Part shown: positions 18,269-26,892 of the stretch, in pieces
How positions within the stretch are numbered: position 1 is the first letter of the stretch
How the letters are laid out: every line of letters begins with the position of its first letter
Source: Pseudotabrizicola sediminis
GTDB taxonomy: Bacteria; Pseudomonadota; Alphaproteobacteria; Rhodobacterales; Rhodobacteraceae
Length of the DNA: 64,000 nt
Reading direction: 5' to 3'
Assembly: GCF_004745575.1 (NCBI RefSeq)
Contig: NZ_RPEM01000003.1
Coordinates: 346,919-410,918 of the forward strand
Program-made: the position numbers and the translations under genes
The notes under the pieces: generated by a model
Databases searched by the model: none
Told to the model about the DNA's origin: nothing
Seen by the model: the letters and a program-made list of their open reading frames with translations, nothing else

Positions 18269-18772
18269 TTAGGCGCGACCGTAGGCCTCGGCAATGGCAA
18301 CTTTCATGGCGTCGGCGGGGGTCTTGTCACCCCAGCCTACCAGCTGGAACGCGGGATAGAAGCGTTCCGCCGCCATCACCGCGCTGGAAATCAGCCGGTC
18401 GATCTGTTCCGGCCCGGCGACTTGACCGCCTGCCAGTACCAGACCATAGCGCCAGACCATCAGCTTTTGTTCGGCCCAATAGGTGAAAGCGCCGGTCCAG
18501 ACCATGTCGTTGCAGCGGTTGAGCACATCCAGCAGACCCGGCAGCTTGCCCTCGGGCGGCTCCATTTCGAAGGTGCAGATCAGCCGCAGGGTTTCATCCT
18601 GTGCCGACCAGGCAAGGGTCAGGGAATAGGTGCGCCACTGCCCCTCGACCGCCATGGCGATCTGGTCATCGGTCACCCGGTCAAACTCCCACGCGTGGTG
18701 TTCGGCCAGGGTTTCGACGATATCAATCGGGTGCATATCGTCGTGTGACAGGAAATCTTCTGATAGTGACAT
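18269..18772 (-). CDS. YbjN-domain protein
   Basis: 167-residue cytosolic protein, resembling the alphaproteobacterial YbjN family (a type III secretion chaperone-like fold). The conserved N-terminus HPIDIVETLAEHHAWEFDRV and the middle block YSLTLAWSAQDETLRLICTF are visible. The start at 18772 (MSLSEDFLSHDD) is preferred over the longer reading to 18856, whose extra residues overlap a perfect inverted repeat. First gene of the YbjN-ProC-CsaA-dehydrogenase operon. Biochemical function is unknown in this family. Confidence 0.85.
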   Translation of the reverse strand: MSLSEDFLSHDDMHPIDIVETLAEHHAWEFDRVTDDQIAMAVEGQWRTYSLTLAWSAQDETLRLICTFEMEPPEGKLPGLLDVLNRCNDMVWTGAFTYWAEQKLMVWRYGLVLAGGQVAGPEQIDRLISSAVMAAERFYPAFQLVGWGDKTPADAMKVAIAEAYGRA

Positions 18773-18794
18773 TGCCCGGCCTCTCGATGATGCC

Positions 18795-18818
18795 TTTCGT
18801 GGGGCGTCAGCCACGAAA
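18795..18818 (-). repeat. 8-bp perfect inverted repeat in YbjN leader
   Basis: TTTCGTGG (18795-18802) and CCACGAAA (18811-18818) with an 8-base spacer, ending 23 bp upstream of the YbjN start. It could be an operator or a leader hairpin. Confidence 0.5.
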
Positions 18819-19201
18819 TGCAGGGTATCTAGCAAGGCTCTGCGTAAGCCCGACAAAGCCTATACTAGATATGGTGTTGCAGAAGCGAAACCCTGTAAAG
18901 TGTTTTCTAACCAAATCTTCTGTGGACAACTGCGATAGGGTGTGGATCGCCACGCAAACTGGCCGTCACGGGGCACCGGGCCACCTGTGACCACATGCGC
19001 GCAACCAGTGGCTTGCGGCATGACAAGGGTTGCACAAGGCGCGCCCCCCGCCTCACCGCACGCTTTCGCCTCTTGTCATCTTCCCGTCAAGGCTGGGCCG
19101 GCGGCACAGCAGGCGCTCGCCCCGGGCACCTCACGCTGTCTTGTCACCTGCGGGCGCGGCTCTATCCGGCTGGGCAGTGGTCAAATCCTTCAAGCAGTCT
19201 T

Positions 19202-19227
19202 AAAGAGGGGGATCAACTCCCCCCTTT
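19202..19227 (+). repeat. hairpin upstream of DUF1285 gene
   Basis: AAAGAGGGGG and CCCCCCTTT form a stem with one bulged A around the loop ATCAACT. It is 36 bp upstream of the DUF1285 start. No T-run follows, so a leader structure is more likely than a terminator. Confidence 0.45.
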
Positions 19228-19262
19228 GGGTGTTGCGAGGAACAAGAAAGGCCACGCCCGTC

Positions 19263-19874
19263 ATGCCGCCCCGCCAGACACCGCCACAATCACCCGAAGG
19301 GCGCACTGCCATCCCAGCCGAAGGGATTGGCGCGTCGCTGGCTGCCCTGCCGAAAAAGGGGCCGCCGCCCGTGCATCTGTGGAATCCGCCCTATTGTGGC
19401 GAGATCGACATCCGCATTGCCCGCGACGGTACCTGGTTTCATGACGGCACCCCGATTGGCCGGGCCCCGATGGTGAAGCTGTTTTCGTCGATCCTGAAAC
19501 GCGAGGGGGACCGGTACTATCTTGTCACCCCGGTGGAAAAGCTTGGGATTCAGGTCGATGATGCCCCGTTTCTGGTGGTGGGTTTCGCACCGGATGGCAC
19601 CGGACGCGACCAGCGACTGACCTTTGCCACCAGCACCGAGGATGAGGTAACAGCCGGTGCGAACCATGCGATCCGTGTCGCGCAGGATGCCACAACCGGT
19701 GAGCCAGCCCCCTACATCCATATCCGCGCCGGGATGGAGGCACTGATCGACCGCAAGACATTCTACCGGCTTGTTGACCTTGGCGTGCAGGAAGATGTTG
19801 ACGGCACACCCTGGTTCGGCGTCTGGTCTGCGGATGTTTTCTTTCCCATGATCCCATCGGCTGACTTGCCCTGA
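19263..19874 (+). CDS. DUF1285 family protein
   Basis: 203-residue cytosolic protein matching the alphaproteobacterial DUF1285 family: VHLWNPPYCGEIDIRIARDG near residues 37-56, then WFHDGTPIGRAPMVKLFSSI and YYLVTPVEKLGIQVDDAPF. The start at 19263 is the first ATG that gives the usual family N-terminus; the frame is open further upstream. The stop is followed immediately by the hydroxypyruvate isomerase-like start, so the two are probably co-transcribed. No biochemical role is established. Confidence 0.84.
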   Translation: MPPRQTPPQSPEGRTAIPAEGIGASLAALPKKGPPPVHLWNPPYCGEIDIRIARDGTWFHDGTPIGRAPMVKLFSSILKREGDRYYLVTPVEKLGIQVDDAPFLVVGFAPDGTGRDQRLTFATSTEDEVTAGANHAIRVAQDATTGEPAPYIHIRAGMEALIDRKTFYRLVDLGVQEDVDGTPWFGVWSADVFFPMIPSADLP

Positions 19875-20651
19875 ATGCCCCGATTTGCTGCCAATCTGAC
19901 CATGCTGTTCACCGAGGTGCCCAGCCTGCACCGACCGGAACTGGCCGCTCAGGCCGGGTTCGACGGGGCCGAAGTGCTGTTCCCTTATGACCACCCGGAA
20001 TCGGAGTGGGAAAAGGCATTGTCCGGCTTGCCGCTGGCGCTGATGAACACCCCCCCGGGCAACTGGCCGGCGGGGGACAGGGGTTTTGCCGCAGTGCCTG
20101 GGATGGAAGCCACGTTCCGCGATGGTTTCCTGCGCGCGGCTTCGCTGGCCAGCCGGTTGGGTGCCGAACGTTTGCATGTGATGGCAGGCGTGGCCAAGGG
20201 GCCGCAGGCCGAACAGGTTTACCGGGAAAACCTTCTTTGGGCCACGCAGCAGGCGCCTGACCTTGCCCTGACGGTCGAGCCCATTAACCCCGACGATATG
20301 CCGGGCTATTTTCTGAACGATTTCGATCAGGCCGCCCGCATCCTGGAAGACCTCAACACGCCGCAGATCGGGTTGCAATTCGACGTCTGGCATGCAGCCC
20401 GCATACATGGCAATGCCACCACGGTCTGGGCCACGCACCGCCATCGCATCAGCCATGTGCAGATTGCCGGATTTCCGTCGCGCAACGAGCCGGGCGGTGG
20501 CGGCTTTGATCTGCCGGCCCTGTGTGCCGATCTGGATGCGTCGGCTGCCAACGTCTGGGTGGCGGGGGAATACCGCCCCAGCCGCGCCACCGTGCATGGG
20601 CTGATGTGGCTGCAGGCGCTCAAATCGCGCAACCGCCAGATTGGCGACTGA
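19875..20651 (+). CDS. hyi: hydroxypyruvate isomerase-like TIM-barrel protein
   Basis: 258-residue xylose-isomerase-like TIM barrel. [20 protein letters not shown] at the N-terminus, [12 protein letters not shown] near 33, the metal/catalytic Glu in [16 protein letters not shown] near 133-148, and [13 protein letters not shown] near 160 are typical of Hyi, with Trp where many members have Tyr in the Q-D-x-Y-H block. A second conserved Glu is in VAGEYRPS near 235. It isomerises hydroxypyruvate and tartronate semialdehyde in the glyoxylate pathway. The start abuts the DUF1285 stop. Confidence 0.85.
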   Translation: MPRFAANLTMLFTEVPSLHRPELAAQAGFDGAEVLFPYDHPESEWEKALSGLPLALMNTPPGNWPAGDRGFAAVPGMEATFRDGFLRAASLASRLGAERLHVMAGVAKGPQAEQVYRENLLWATQQAPDLALTVEPINPDDMPGYFLNDFDQAARILEDLNTPQIGLQFDVWHAARIHGNATTVWATHRHRISHVQIAGFPSRNEPGGGGFDLPALCADLDASAANVWVAGEYRPSRATVHGLMWLQALKSRNRQIGD

Positions 20652-20748
20652 CGCGCGCCGCCCCTGCCCCGCGCGCTTTGCGCGCCGCCCTTGCCCGCAC
20701 GTTGGTTTTCCGTATGATGCGGTCGCAGCACACCATAGGATTCCAGCC

Positions 20749-20934
20749 ATGCCCATCGACGCGCCAGAAACCCAGATTGTCACTACCTGGAAGGTCGCCT
20801 GCGACGGTGGCGAGGGTGCTTTGGGCCACCCCCGCGTCTGGCTGACGATCCCGCAGGACACCGGCTTTGTCGAATGCGGCTATTGCGACAAGCGCTACGT
20901 GATCGACCGCGACCATGCGCACGGCGATCACTAG
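20749..20934 (+). CDS. zinc-finger domain protein (NDUFS6-like complex I accessory)
   Basis: 61-residue protein with [20 protein letters not shown] followed by CDKRYV: a Cys-His-Cys-Cys zinc site (Cys in VACDGG, His in GHPRV, then CGYC). This matches the alphaproteobacterial NDUFS6-like (PF10276-type) protein, a homologue of a mitochondrial complex I accessory subunit. The ATG at 20749 has AGGA upstream. It is encoded away from any nuo operon in this window. Role in complex I assembly is inferred from the family. Confidence 0.86.
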   Translation: MPIDAPETQIVTTWKVACDGGEGALGHPRVWLTIPQDTGFVECGYCDKRYVIDRDHAHGDH

Positions 20935-20943
20935 TCGGCGGCG

Positions 20944-21420
20944 CTAAACCAGCGCCACTGCAAACGACGGCCCCGGCGCAGGTCGCTCGGTCAGCCCCAT
21001 CGCCCGGTAAGCTGCTGCCGCACCGGCATTTGCCGGATGGGTGCCAATTGTCAGTCGGGTACACCGCTCTAGCAGCGCCAGATCCCGCGCTGCCGCAATC
21101 AGCGCCCGACCGATCCCCTGACCACGAAACACGTCCTGCACAAACAGATGCGCGATGTCATAGCCCGACCGCCCGGTGATCAGGTCGCTACGCCGCGCCA
21201 GCAGCGCATACCCAACCGGAAGACGGGACGGACGGTCTGCCGGAAAGGCGACCAACCCGCGCACGTCAGGCGCGTCCAGCACCAGCCCGCGCAACACCTG
21301 TGGTGTGATGGTGGCCACATCGCCATGATGGGCGGCAAGGTCGATCAGCATGCGGTGCACCTCGGGCAGGTGCGCCGCGCCAAGCGGACGGATATCGATG
21401 GAGGCATGGTTGGGTATCAC
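20944..21420 (-). CDS. GNAT family N-acetyltransferase
   Basis: Predicted acetyl-CoA-dependent N-acyltransferase of about 158 residues. IAHLFVQDVFRGQGIGRALI contains the acetyl-CoA pyrophosphate-binding R-G-Q-G-I-G motif, followed by LALLERCTRLTIGTHPANAG and AAYRAMGL, the usual strand and helix after motif A. The start is uncertain: a GTG at 21420 preceded by GAGAGAGACC gives the family-like N-terminus; the frame remains open to 21573. It converges with the zinc-finger gene 9 bp away. The acceptor substrate is unknown. Confidence 0.8.
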   Translation of the reverse strand: MIPNHASIDIRPLGAAHLPEVHRMLIDLAAHHGDVATITPQVLRGLVLDAPDVRGLVAFPADRPSRLPVGYALLARRSDLITGRSGYDIAHLFVQDVFRGQGIGRALIAAARDLALLERCTRLTIGTHPANAGAAAAYRAMGLTERPAPGPSFAVALV

Positions 21421-21442
21421 GGTCTGGTCTCTCTCTCGCAAA

Positions 21443-21486
21443 GCCCGCGAGGGGAAACCATTTCCATTGGCCTGACCCTTGCGGGC
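21443..21486 (-). repeat. 11-bp stem in leader of the GNAT gene
   Basis: GCCCGCGAGGG (21443-21453) pairs with CCCTTGCGGGC (21476-21486), 11 pairs with one wobble. The loop holds GGAAACCATTTCC, itself an inverted repeat. It is 22 bp upstream of the proposed GTG start at 21420, so on the minus strand it is a candidate structured 5' leader. Confidence 0.45.
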
Positions 21487-21662
21487 GGCTGATGGGGGTT
21501 TCAAATGGAAACTGCCCTGCCGCCTATATGGCGCAGGTCCAATAAAACGACGCCGAAGCGCTGGGTAGTCCAATCAAGTGCAGCATGTGACGGAAGGTGC
21601 CGCGCTTTGCCGCCCCTGTCAAGCGGGCGCGTGCCGGATCACCACGCCCTGAACCAGCCCCG

Positions 21663-21866
21663 CTAGTGCGGTGACCTGCCCCCGATCAAGCCGCCGATCA
21701 CCGAGCCGCAGACCGCGGCGAGCGGGACCCAAAAGAACATGATCCCCATCATGTAGGCCCCTTCGGCTTGCGAGATCGGGATAACCATCGGAAGCCCGAT
21801 CCCGATGACAAGGGCACTGACAGCACCGGTTACCATCCCCACCACCACCCGGAACACTCTGCGCAT
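21663..21866 (-). CDS. small membrane protein, unknown function
   Basis: 67 residues with two hydrophobic helices (VVVGMVTGAVSALVIGIGLP near 7-26 and MGIMFFWVPLAAVCGSVIGG near 40-59) separated by a short polar loop, and a basic C-terminus, so an inner-membrane hairpin is expected. A GAGGACGCG stretch gives a good ribosome site just upstream of the ATG. It is divergent from polA with a 108-bp spacer. No family recognised. Confidence 0.68.
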   Translation of the reverse strand: MRRVFRVVVGMVTGAVSALVIGIGLPMVIPISQAEGAYMMGIMFFWVPLAAVCGSVIGGLIGGRSPH

Positions 21867-21974
21867 CGCGTCCTCCCGCTTTGCCGCTCATCTTAACATG
21901 GCCACCATCGTGGGTGGAAGCGTTCGGCGGATCGTGGCAATACTCGAGAAAAGATCACAGCAAGGACGCGCGGC

Positions 21975-24779
21975 ATGACATTCGGCAAAGGGCACCACCT
22001 GCATCTGATCGACGGCTCGGCCTATATCTTCCGCGCTTATCACGCCCTGCCGCCGCTGACGCGCAAATCCGATGGCATGCCAGTCGGGGCCGTCGCCGGG
22101 TTCTGCAACATCCTGTGGGGCGAGCTGACCAAGTCGGGACGCGAAGAGCCGACGCATATCGCGGTGATCTTTGACTATTCGTCGATCACCTTTCGCAACG
22201 AGATCTATCCGGCTTACAAGGCCAACCGCCCTGAGCTGCCCGAAGACCTGCGCCCGCAATTCCCCCTGACCCGCGCTGCCACCCGCGCCTTCAACGTCGC
22301 CTGTATCGAGATTGACGGGTATGAGGCCGACGACATCATCGCCACCCTTGCCCGCCAGGCGGTAGAGGCGGGCGGAGCCTGCACCATCATCTCATCCGAC
22401 AAGGATCTGATGCAACTGGTCGGCAATGGCGTGCGGATGCGCGACCCGATGAAAGACAAGACCATCGACCGCGACGAGGTGATCGAGAAATTCGGCGTCG
22501 GCCCGGAGCGCGTGGTCGATGTGCAGGCGCTGGCCGGGGATTCGGTTGACAACGTGCCGGGCGCGCCAGGCATCGGGCTGAAAACTGCAGCCTTGCTGAT
22601 CAACGAATATGGCGATCTGGAAACCCTGCTGGAGCGGGCGGGCGAGATCAAGCAGCCCAAACGCCGCGAGGCGCTGATCGACAATGCCGACCTGATCCGC
22701 ATCTCCAAACGCCTTGTGTCACTGGATGCGCAGGTGCCGCTGGACTTCGGCCTGACCGATCTGGCCGTGATTGAGCCCGAAGCCGAAAAGCTGCTGACCT
22801 TCCTGCAGGAAATGGAATTCCGCACCCTCACCCGGCGCGTGTCGGAACGGCTGCAGGTAGAGGCCCCCAACCCGACCCCGGAAACCACCGAACCGCAAGC
22901 GGCCCCCGAACGCCTGCCCTTTGACCACAGCACCTACGAACGCGTAGACACCCTGCCCGCCCTGCAGACCTGGGCCACCCGTATCCGCGAGATCGGCCAT
23001 GTCGCAGTAGACACCGAAACCACAAGTCTGGACGAGATGCGCGCCGATCTGGTCGGCATTTCGCTCTGCGTCGATCCGGGCCGCGCCTGCTATATTCCCA
23101 TTGGCCACAAGCAGGGCGGCGGTGATCTGTTCGGCTCGACCGATCTGGTGCCGGGGCAACTCGCGTTCGACGATGTGCTGGCGGTTCTCAAACCTGTGCT
23201 GGAGGACCCAGCGATCCTCAAGATCGGCCAGAACATGAAATATGACTGGAAGATCTTTGCCCGCATCGGCGTGACCGTCGCCCCGGTCGAGGACACCATG
23301 CTGATGTCCTCGGCCATGTATGCGGGCTTGCACAACCACGGCATGGACATCCTGTCGGAAACCTACCTTGGCCACACGCCCATACCGATCAAGCCCCTGC
23401 TCGGGTCAGGCAAATCGCAGATCACCTTCGACCGGGTAGCAATTGATGACGCGGTAATATACGCCGCCGAAGATGCAGACGTGACCCTGCGCCTGTGGCA
23501 GACCTTCCGCCCCAACCTGCACCGCGCGGGCGTCACCACGGTGTACGAGACGCTGGAACGCCCGCTGGTGCCGGTTCTGGCGCGGATGGAGATGCACGGC
23601 ATTCAGGTCGACCGCGACACGCTGTCGCGCATGTCCAATGCGTTCGCCCAGAAAATGGCCGGGCTGGAGGATGAGATCCAGGGCCTTGCCGGTGACACGT
23701 TCAACGTAGGCTCCCCCAAGCAACTGGGCGAGGTGCTGTTCGACCGCCTTGGCCTGCCGGGCGGCACCAAGGGCAAGACTGGGGCCTATGCAACCGGGGC
23801 GGACGTGCTCGAAGACATCACCACGCTGGAAGACACCTATCCGCAAGGCGCGCAACTGGCCGCCCGCGTGCTGGACTGGCGCCAGCTGTCAAAGCTGAAA
23901 TCCACCTACACCGACGCGTTGCAAGACCACATCAACCCGGAAACCGGGCGGGTCCACACCTCCTATTCGCTGGTGGGGGCCGTCACCGGGCGGCTGTCCT
24001 CGACCGACCCCAACCTGCAGAACATCCCGATCCGCACCGAAGAAGGCCGCCGCATCCGCGAGGCTTTTGTGGCCCCCAAGGGCCGGGTTCTGGTCTCGCT
24101 CGACTACAGCCAGATCGAGCTGCGCATCCTTGCCCATGTCGCCGACATCCCGTCGCTGCAACAGGCGTTCCGCGATGGCATCGACATCCACGCGCTGACC
24201 GCATCCGAGATGTTCAGCGTGCCTTTGGACCAGATGACACCCGACATCCGGCGCCGTGCCAAGGCGATCAACTTCGGCGTGATCTATGGCATTTCCGGCT
24301 TTGGCCTCGCGCGCAACCTGCGCATCCCGCGGGCCGAGGCGCAGGGCTTCATCGACCGCTATTTCGAGCGGTTTCCCGGCATCAAGGAATACATGTCGGA
24401 AACCGTCAAATCGGCGCAGGCCACAGGCTATGTCCAGACGCTGTTTGGCCGCAAAATCCACACGCCTGAAATCAACGCCAAAGGCCCCACCGCCGGTTTC
24501 GCCAAACGCGCCGCCATCAACGCGCCGATTCAGGGCACTGCTGCCGACGTGATCCGCCGCGCCATGATCCGGATGCCGGATGCCATCCACCACCTTGATG
24601 CCAAGATGCTGCTGCAGGTGCATGACGAGTTGCTGTTCGACGTGGCCGAAGACGCGGCTGCCGAATTGACCAGAATCGCCAAGGCAATCATGGAAAACGC
24701 CCACCGCCCGGTCCTGATGCTCAAGGTGCCGCTGACGGTGGAATCCGGTCAGGGCCTGAACTGGGCCGCCGCCCACTGA
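21975..24779 (+). CDS. polA: DNA polymerase I
   Basis: Gap-filling and Okazaki-fragment maturation polymerase. The 934 residues comprise the N-terminal 5'-3' exonuclease (YKANRPELPEDLRPQF, DSVDNVPGAPGIGLKTA), a 3'-5' exonuclease with intact metal ligands (VAVDTETTS, Asp346 and Glu348; YDWKIF; YAAEDADVT), so proofreading is retained, and the polymerase domain with SLDYSQIELRILAHVADI near 707-724, RRRAKAINFGVIYGISGFG and VHDELLFDV near 882. Full length. It converges with the HIT gene 15 bp away. Confidence 0.96.
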   Translation: MTFGKGHHLHLIDGSAYIFRAYHALPPLTRKSDGMPVGAVAGFCNILWGELTKSGREEPTHIAVIFDYSSITFRNEIYPAYKANRPELPEDLRPQFPLTRAATRAFNVACIEIDGYEADDIIATLARQAVEAGGACTIISSDKDLMQLVGNGVRMRDPMKDKTIDRDEVIEKFGVGPERVVDVQALAGDSVDNVPGAPGIGLKTAALLINEYGDLETLLERAGEIKQPKRREALIDNADLIRISKRLVSLDAQVPLDFGLTDLAVIEPEAEKLLTFLQEMEFRTLTRRVSERLQVEAPNPTPETTEPQAAPERLPFDHSTYERVDTLPALQTWATRIREIGHVAVDTETTSLDEMRADLVGISLCVDPGRACYIPIGHKQGGGDLFGSTDLVPGQLAFDDVLAVLKPVLEDPAILKIGQNMKYDWKIFARIGVTVAPVEDTMLMSSAMYAGLHNHGMDILSETYLGHTPIPIKPLLGSGKSQITFDRVAIDDAVIYAAEDADVTLRLWQTFRPNLHRAGVTTVYETLERPLVPVLARMEMHGIQVDRDTLSRMSNAFAQKMAGLEDEIQGLAGDTFNVGSPKQLGEVLFDRLGLPGGTKGKTGAYATGADVLEDITTLEDTYPQGAQLAARVLDWRQLSKLKSTYTDALQDHINPETGRVHTSYSLVGAVTGRLSSTDPNLQNIPIRTEEGRRIREAFVAPKGRVLVSLDYSQIELRILAHVADIPSLQQAFRDGIDIHALTASEMFSVPLDQMTPDIRRRAKAINFGVIYGISGFGLARNLRIPRAEAQGFIDRYFERFPGIKEYMSETVKSAQATGYVQTLFGRKIHTPEINAKGPTAGFAKRAAINAPIQGTAADVIRRAMIRMPDAIHHLDAKMLLQVHDELLFDVAEDAAAELTRIAKAIMENAHRPVLMLKVPLTVESGQGLNWAAAH

Positions 24780-24794
24780 CCCCGCAGGGGCCGG

Positions 24795-25166
24795 TCAGTC
24801 GGGCGCCACCAGACGGCCCAGAACCCGGCCTCCCAGAATATGCAGGTGGTAATGCGGCACCTCCTGCATGCCATGGGTTCCGGCATTGGTGATGGCGCGA
24901 TACCCTTCCGGCCCGGTCAGGCCCAGGCTCTCGCAGACCTTCGCGCAGGCGCGGTGGAAGTCGACCAGCTCTTCCGCAGTGGCCTTGGCCGCAAATTCGG
25001 CGAAATCCACATAGGCCCCTTTGGGGATCACCAGCACATGCACCGGGGCCTGCGGTGTGATGTCGTGAAAGGCCAGGGAATGCGCGGTTTCCAGCACGGT
25101 CTTGTTGGGAATTTCACCGCGCAGGATGCGGGCAAAGATATTGTTCGGATCGTAGGCTTTGGTCAT
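24795..25166 (-). CDS. HIT family nucleotide-binding protein (HINT type)
   Basis: 123-residue histidine triad protein. FARILRGEIPNKTVLETAHS at the N-terminus and the triad PHYHLHILGGR near 104-114 are diagnostic of HINT-type phosphoramidases acting on nucleoside 5'-phosphoramidates. It follows the glycosyltransferase gene in the same direction by 21 bp and may be co-transcribed, but a functional link is not evident. Length and motif order match the family. Confidence 0.92.
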   Translation of the reverse strand: MTKAYDPNNIFARILRGEIPNKTVLETAHSLAFHDITPQAPVHVLVIPKGAYVDFAEFAAKATAEELVDFHRACAKVCESLGLTGPEGYRAITNAGTHGMQEVPHYHLHILGGRVLGRLVAPD

Positions 25167-25187
25167 TGGTCAGGTCCACACAAAGGT

Positions 25188-26765
25188 TCAGTCCACAAAC
25201 AGATAGTCACTGGCCGCAATCTCGCGCGCCTTGTCTACCGGAATATCAAGAAACGCAGCCAGCGGCGTGGTGTTTTCGTCAACAGTCGCCGATTCCCGGA
25301 TGCGGTAAAACGCCTTGAACCCGGCATCGCGCAGCCGGTCGGATTCGAACTTTACATCATAGCGAATCGTCGGCAGCAGCCGGTCGATGGTTTCCTGCGG
25401 CGTGCGGTCCCCGGCAAGGCCCACGCGCCGGGCATGCCCGATCAAATAGTCATCGGTAAAGTCGCAGTCGATCTCCAGCAGCCGCACGGTCGCCTTATCG
25501 TTGTAGAAATCCTGCATCAGATCGACATTCGCCGGGTCGATGCACAGCACCAGCTTGTCGGTTTCCCAATAGTCGAACAGCATCCGCACCAGCGCGCGCC
25601 GGTGACGGGTGCGCTTTTCCAGAGTGCTCTGGATTCCCCCCAGATCGGGTAAAGGCGTGCTGTCTTCATTGAACAGATAATCGACGGCGGGCATGTTGGT
25701 CACCTGCCGCACCCGGTCGACCAGACGCTTGGCGACATGCCATTTCTTGCAGGTCACCATCATCAGCTGACGTTCCCGCCCCACCGTGCTTTCCCGTTCC
25801 CAGAACCGCGGCGCAAAGCGGCGGCCGCTCCGGCCCCGCCCGGTCAGGAACCGGAACAGGCTTCGCCCTTCATCCGAGATCTGGAAGTCCACGTTTTTGG
25901 TAGTGTAGAGCTTTCCCAGGCGGGCCTTCAGATCCTTGGCCTGCGCGCTGATCTTGCGGGCAAAGATGTAGTCCTGGCCCAGCAGCATGTCATAGTGGTC
26001 GTTGTAAAACGTCACCGGCATGCCGTAATCGGTGAACATCAAAAAGGTCAGAGACCGGCAGCGGATCTCGTGATCGGGCACCAGATGGCGGACTAGCGTC
26101 TGAAAAAACGTCTCATCTGGAATCCATGTCGTACGGAAAAACCGCATGATATCGCGGCGGCGGTCGCAGAACTGCAGTACCTGCTCGATCGTGCGGCGCC
26201 GCAGGCACCACCATTGCGACCCGATCTGCATCTGAAGGTCGGCGGGCACCTTGCGCGTCAGCCCCAGTTTGCGCTGCCAGGCCATTGACCGGTAGAACCA
26301 GTCCTTATGCGTCCGCTCGTTGAAATAGTGGCGATAGATCAGCCGCTCTTCACGCGGGCCGGTTTTGATCCAGTCCGAGTTGAAGAAATCGACGCTTTCG
26401 ATGTAATCCACATCGTCCCTGTCCAGAAAGTCATGTGCGTAATCCGCTGATTTTATCGGCATGCAGTCGCCTGACAGCAGGTAGAAATGGCTGGCGCGCG
26501 GAAAGGCATCAACCGCGGCCCGCACTGCCAGCAAAGACGCTTCAACAAGGCTCCACGCCCCCCAGCCGCAGCGCACCCGGTGCTTGGCAAACGCGACAGA
26601 GGTATTGGAGGCAAGGGCACCCTGAATACGGTCAAAATCGTCCTGCGCCGCATTCCCATCGAAGTGGATTGCCACAAAATCGCCACCCGCCGTCAACCGC
26701 TCGGCCTGCGCGATGATGCCATCAGGGTCCTTATGGGTCAGCAGGATATAGGCTATTCTTGCCAT
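25188..26765 (-). CDS. GT14-like beta-1,6-N-acetylglucosaminyltransferase with extra C-terminal domain
   Basis: Predicted cytosolic glycosyltransferase of 525 residues. The first ~270 residues look like the Branch (GT14, core-2/xylosyltransferase) fold: MARIAYILLTHKDPDGIIAQ, HFYLLSGDCMPIKS near 93-106, GSQWWCLRRRTIEQVLQF near 183-200 and WIPDETFFQTLVR near 216-228. Residues ~290-525 form a second region with a deduced helix-rich fold that is not part of GT14; I recall a Rhodobacteraceae family DUF5928 for it but cannot verify this. The start at 26765 is chosen over 26783. Divergent from a sulfotransferase gene, which suggests a shared glycan product. Confidence 0.82.
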   Translation of the reverse strand: MARIAYILLTHKDPDGIIAQAERLTAGGDFVAIHFDGNAAQDDFDRIQGALASNTSVAFAKHRVRCGWGAWSLVEASLLAVRAAVDAFPRASHFYLLSGDCMPIKSADYAHDFLDRDDVDYIESVDFFNSDWIKTGPREERLIYRHYFNERTHKDWFYRSMAWQRKLGLTRKVPADLQMQIGSQWWCLRRRTIEQVLQFCDRRRDIMRFFRTTWIPDETFFQTLVRHLVPDHEIRCRSLTFLMFTDYGMPVTFYNDHYDMLLGQDYIFARKISAQAKDLKARLGKLYTTKNVDFQISDEGRSLFRFLTGRGRSGRRFAPRFWERESTVGRERQLMMVTCKKWHVAKRLVDRVRQVTNMPAVDYLFNEDSTPLPDLGGIQSTLEKRTRHRRALVRMLFDYWETDKLVLCIDPANVDLMQDFYNDKATVRLLEIDCDFTDDYLIGHARRVGLAGDRTPQETIDRLLPTIRYDVKFESDRLRDAGFKAFYRIRESATVDENTTPLAAFLDIPVDKAREIAASDYLFVD

Positions 26766-26892
26766 ACGAACGAAGGCCCCCAAGGCGGCTTAGGTCATTG
26801 TTTCCTTAAATAGCTTCATCACACGTTGAAACGACAGTGTTTATTTGCGACCTTGCGCCCAATAACGTGCCGGGCAGCCAAGCCCGGCAAAA

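Larger units (their letters stand above)
18773..19262. other. 490-bp gene-free stretch between divergent YbjN and DUF1285 genes
   Basis: I see no convincing gene here. It holds an inverted repeat (18795-18818) in the YbjN leader, a TATACT -10-like box near 18861 reading rightward, and a hairpin at 19202-19227 just before DUF1285. The reading frame of DUF1285 stays open upstream to 18942, but codon use and composition there do not look like an N-terminal extension. Such length could hide a small RNA; I could not match tmRNA, SRP RNA, RNase P RNA or 6S RNA by eye. Confidence 0.5.

Noticed and set aside
18921..18949. DnaA-box-like words (TGTGGACAA, TGTGGATCG) suggesting a replication origin
   Set aside because: Only two imperfect matches, no AT-rich unwinding region, no dnaA, parAB or hemE nearby.
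18942..19262. N-terminal extension of DUF1285 in the open frame upstream
   Set aside because: Extension residues are Gly/Pro/Arg-rich and lack the family start; ATG at 19263 fits the family N-terminus.
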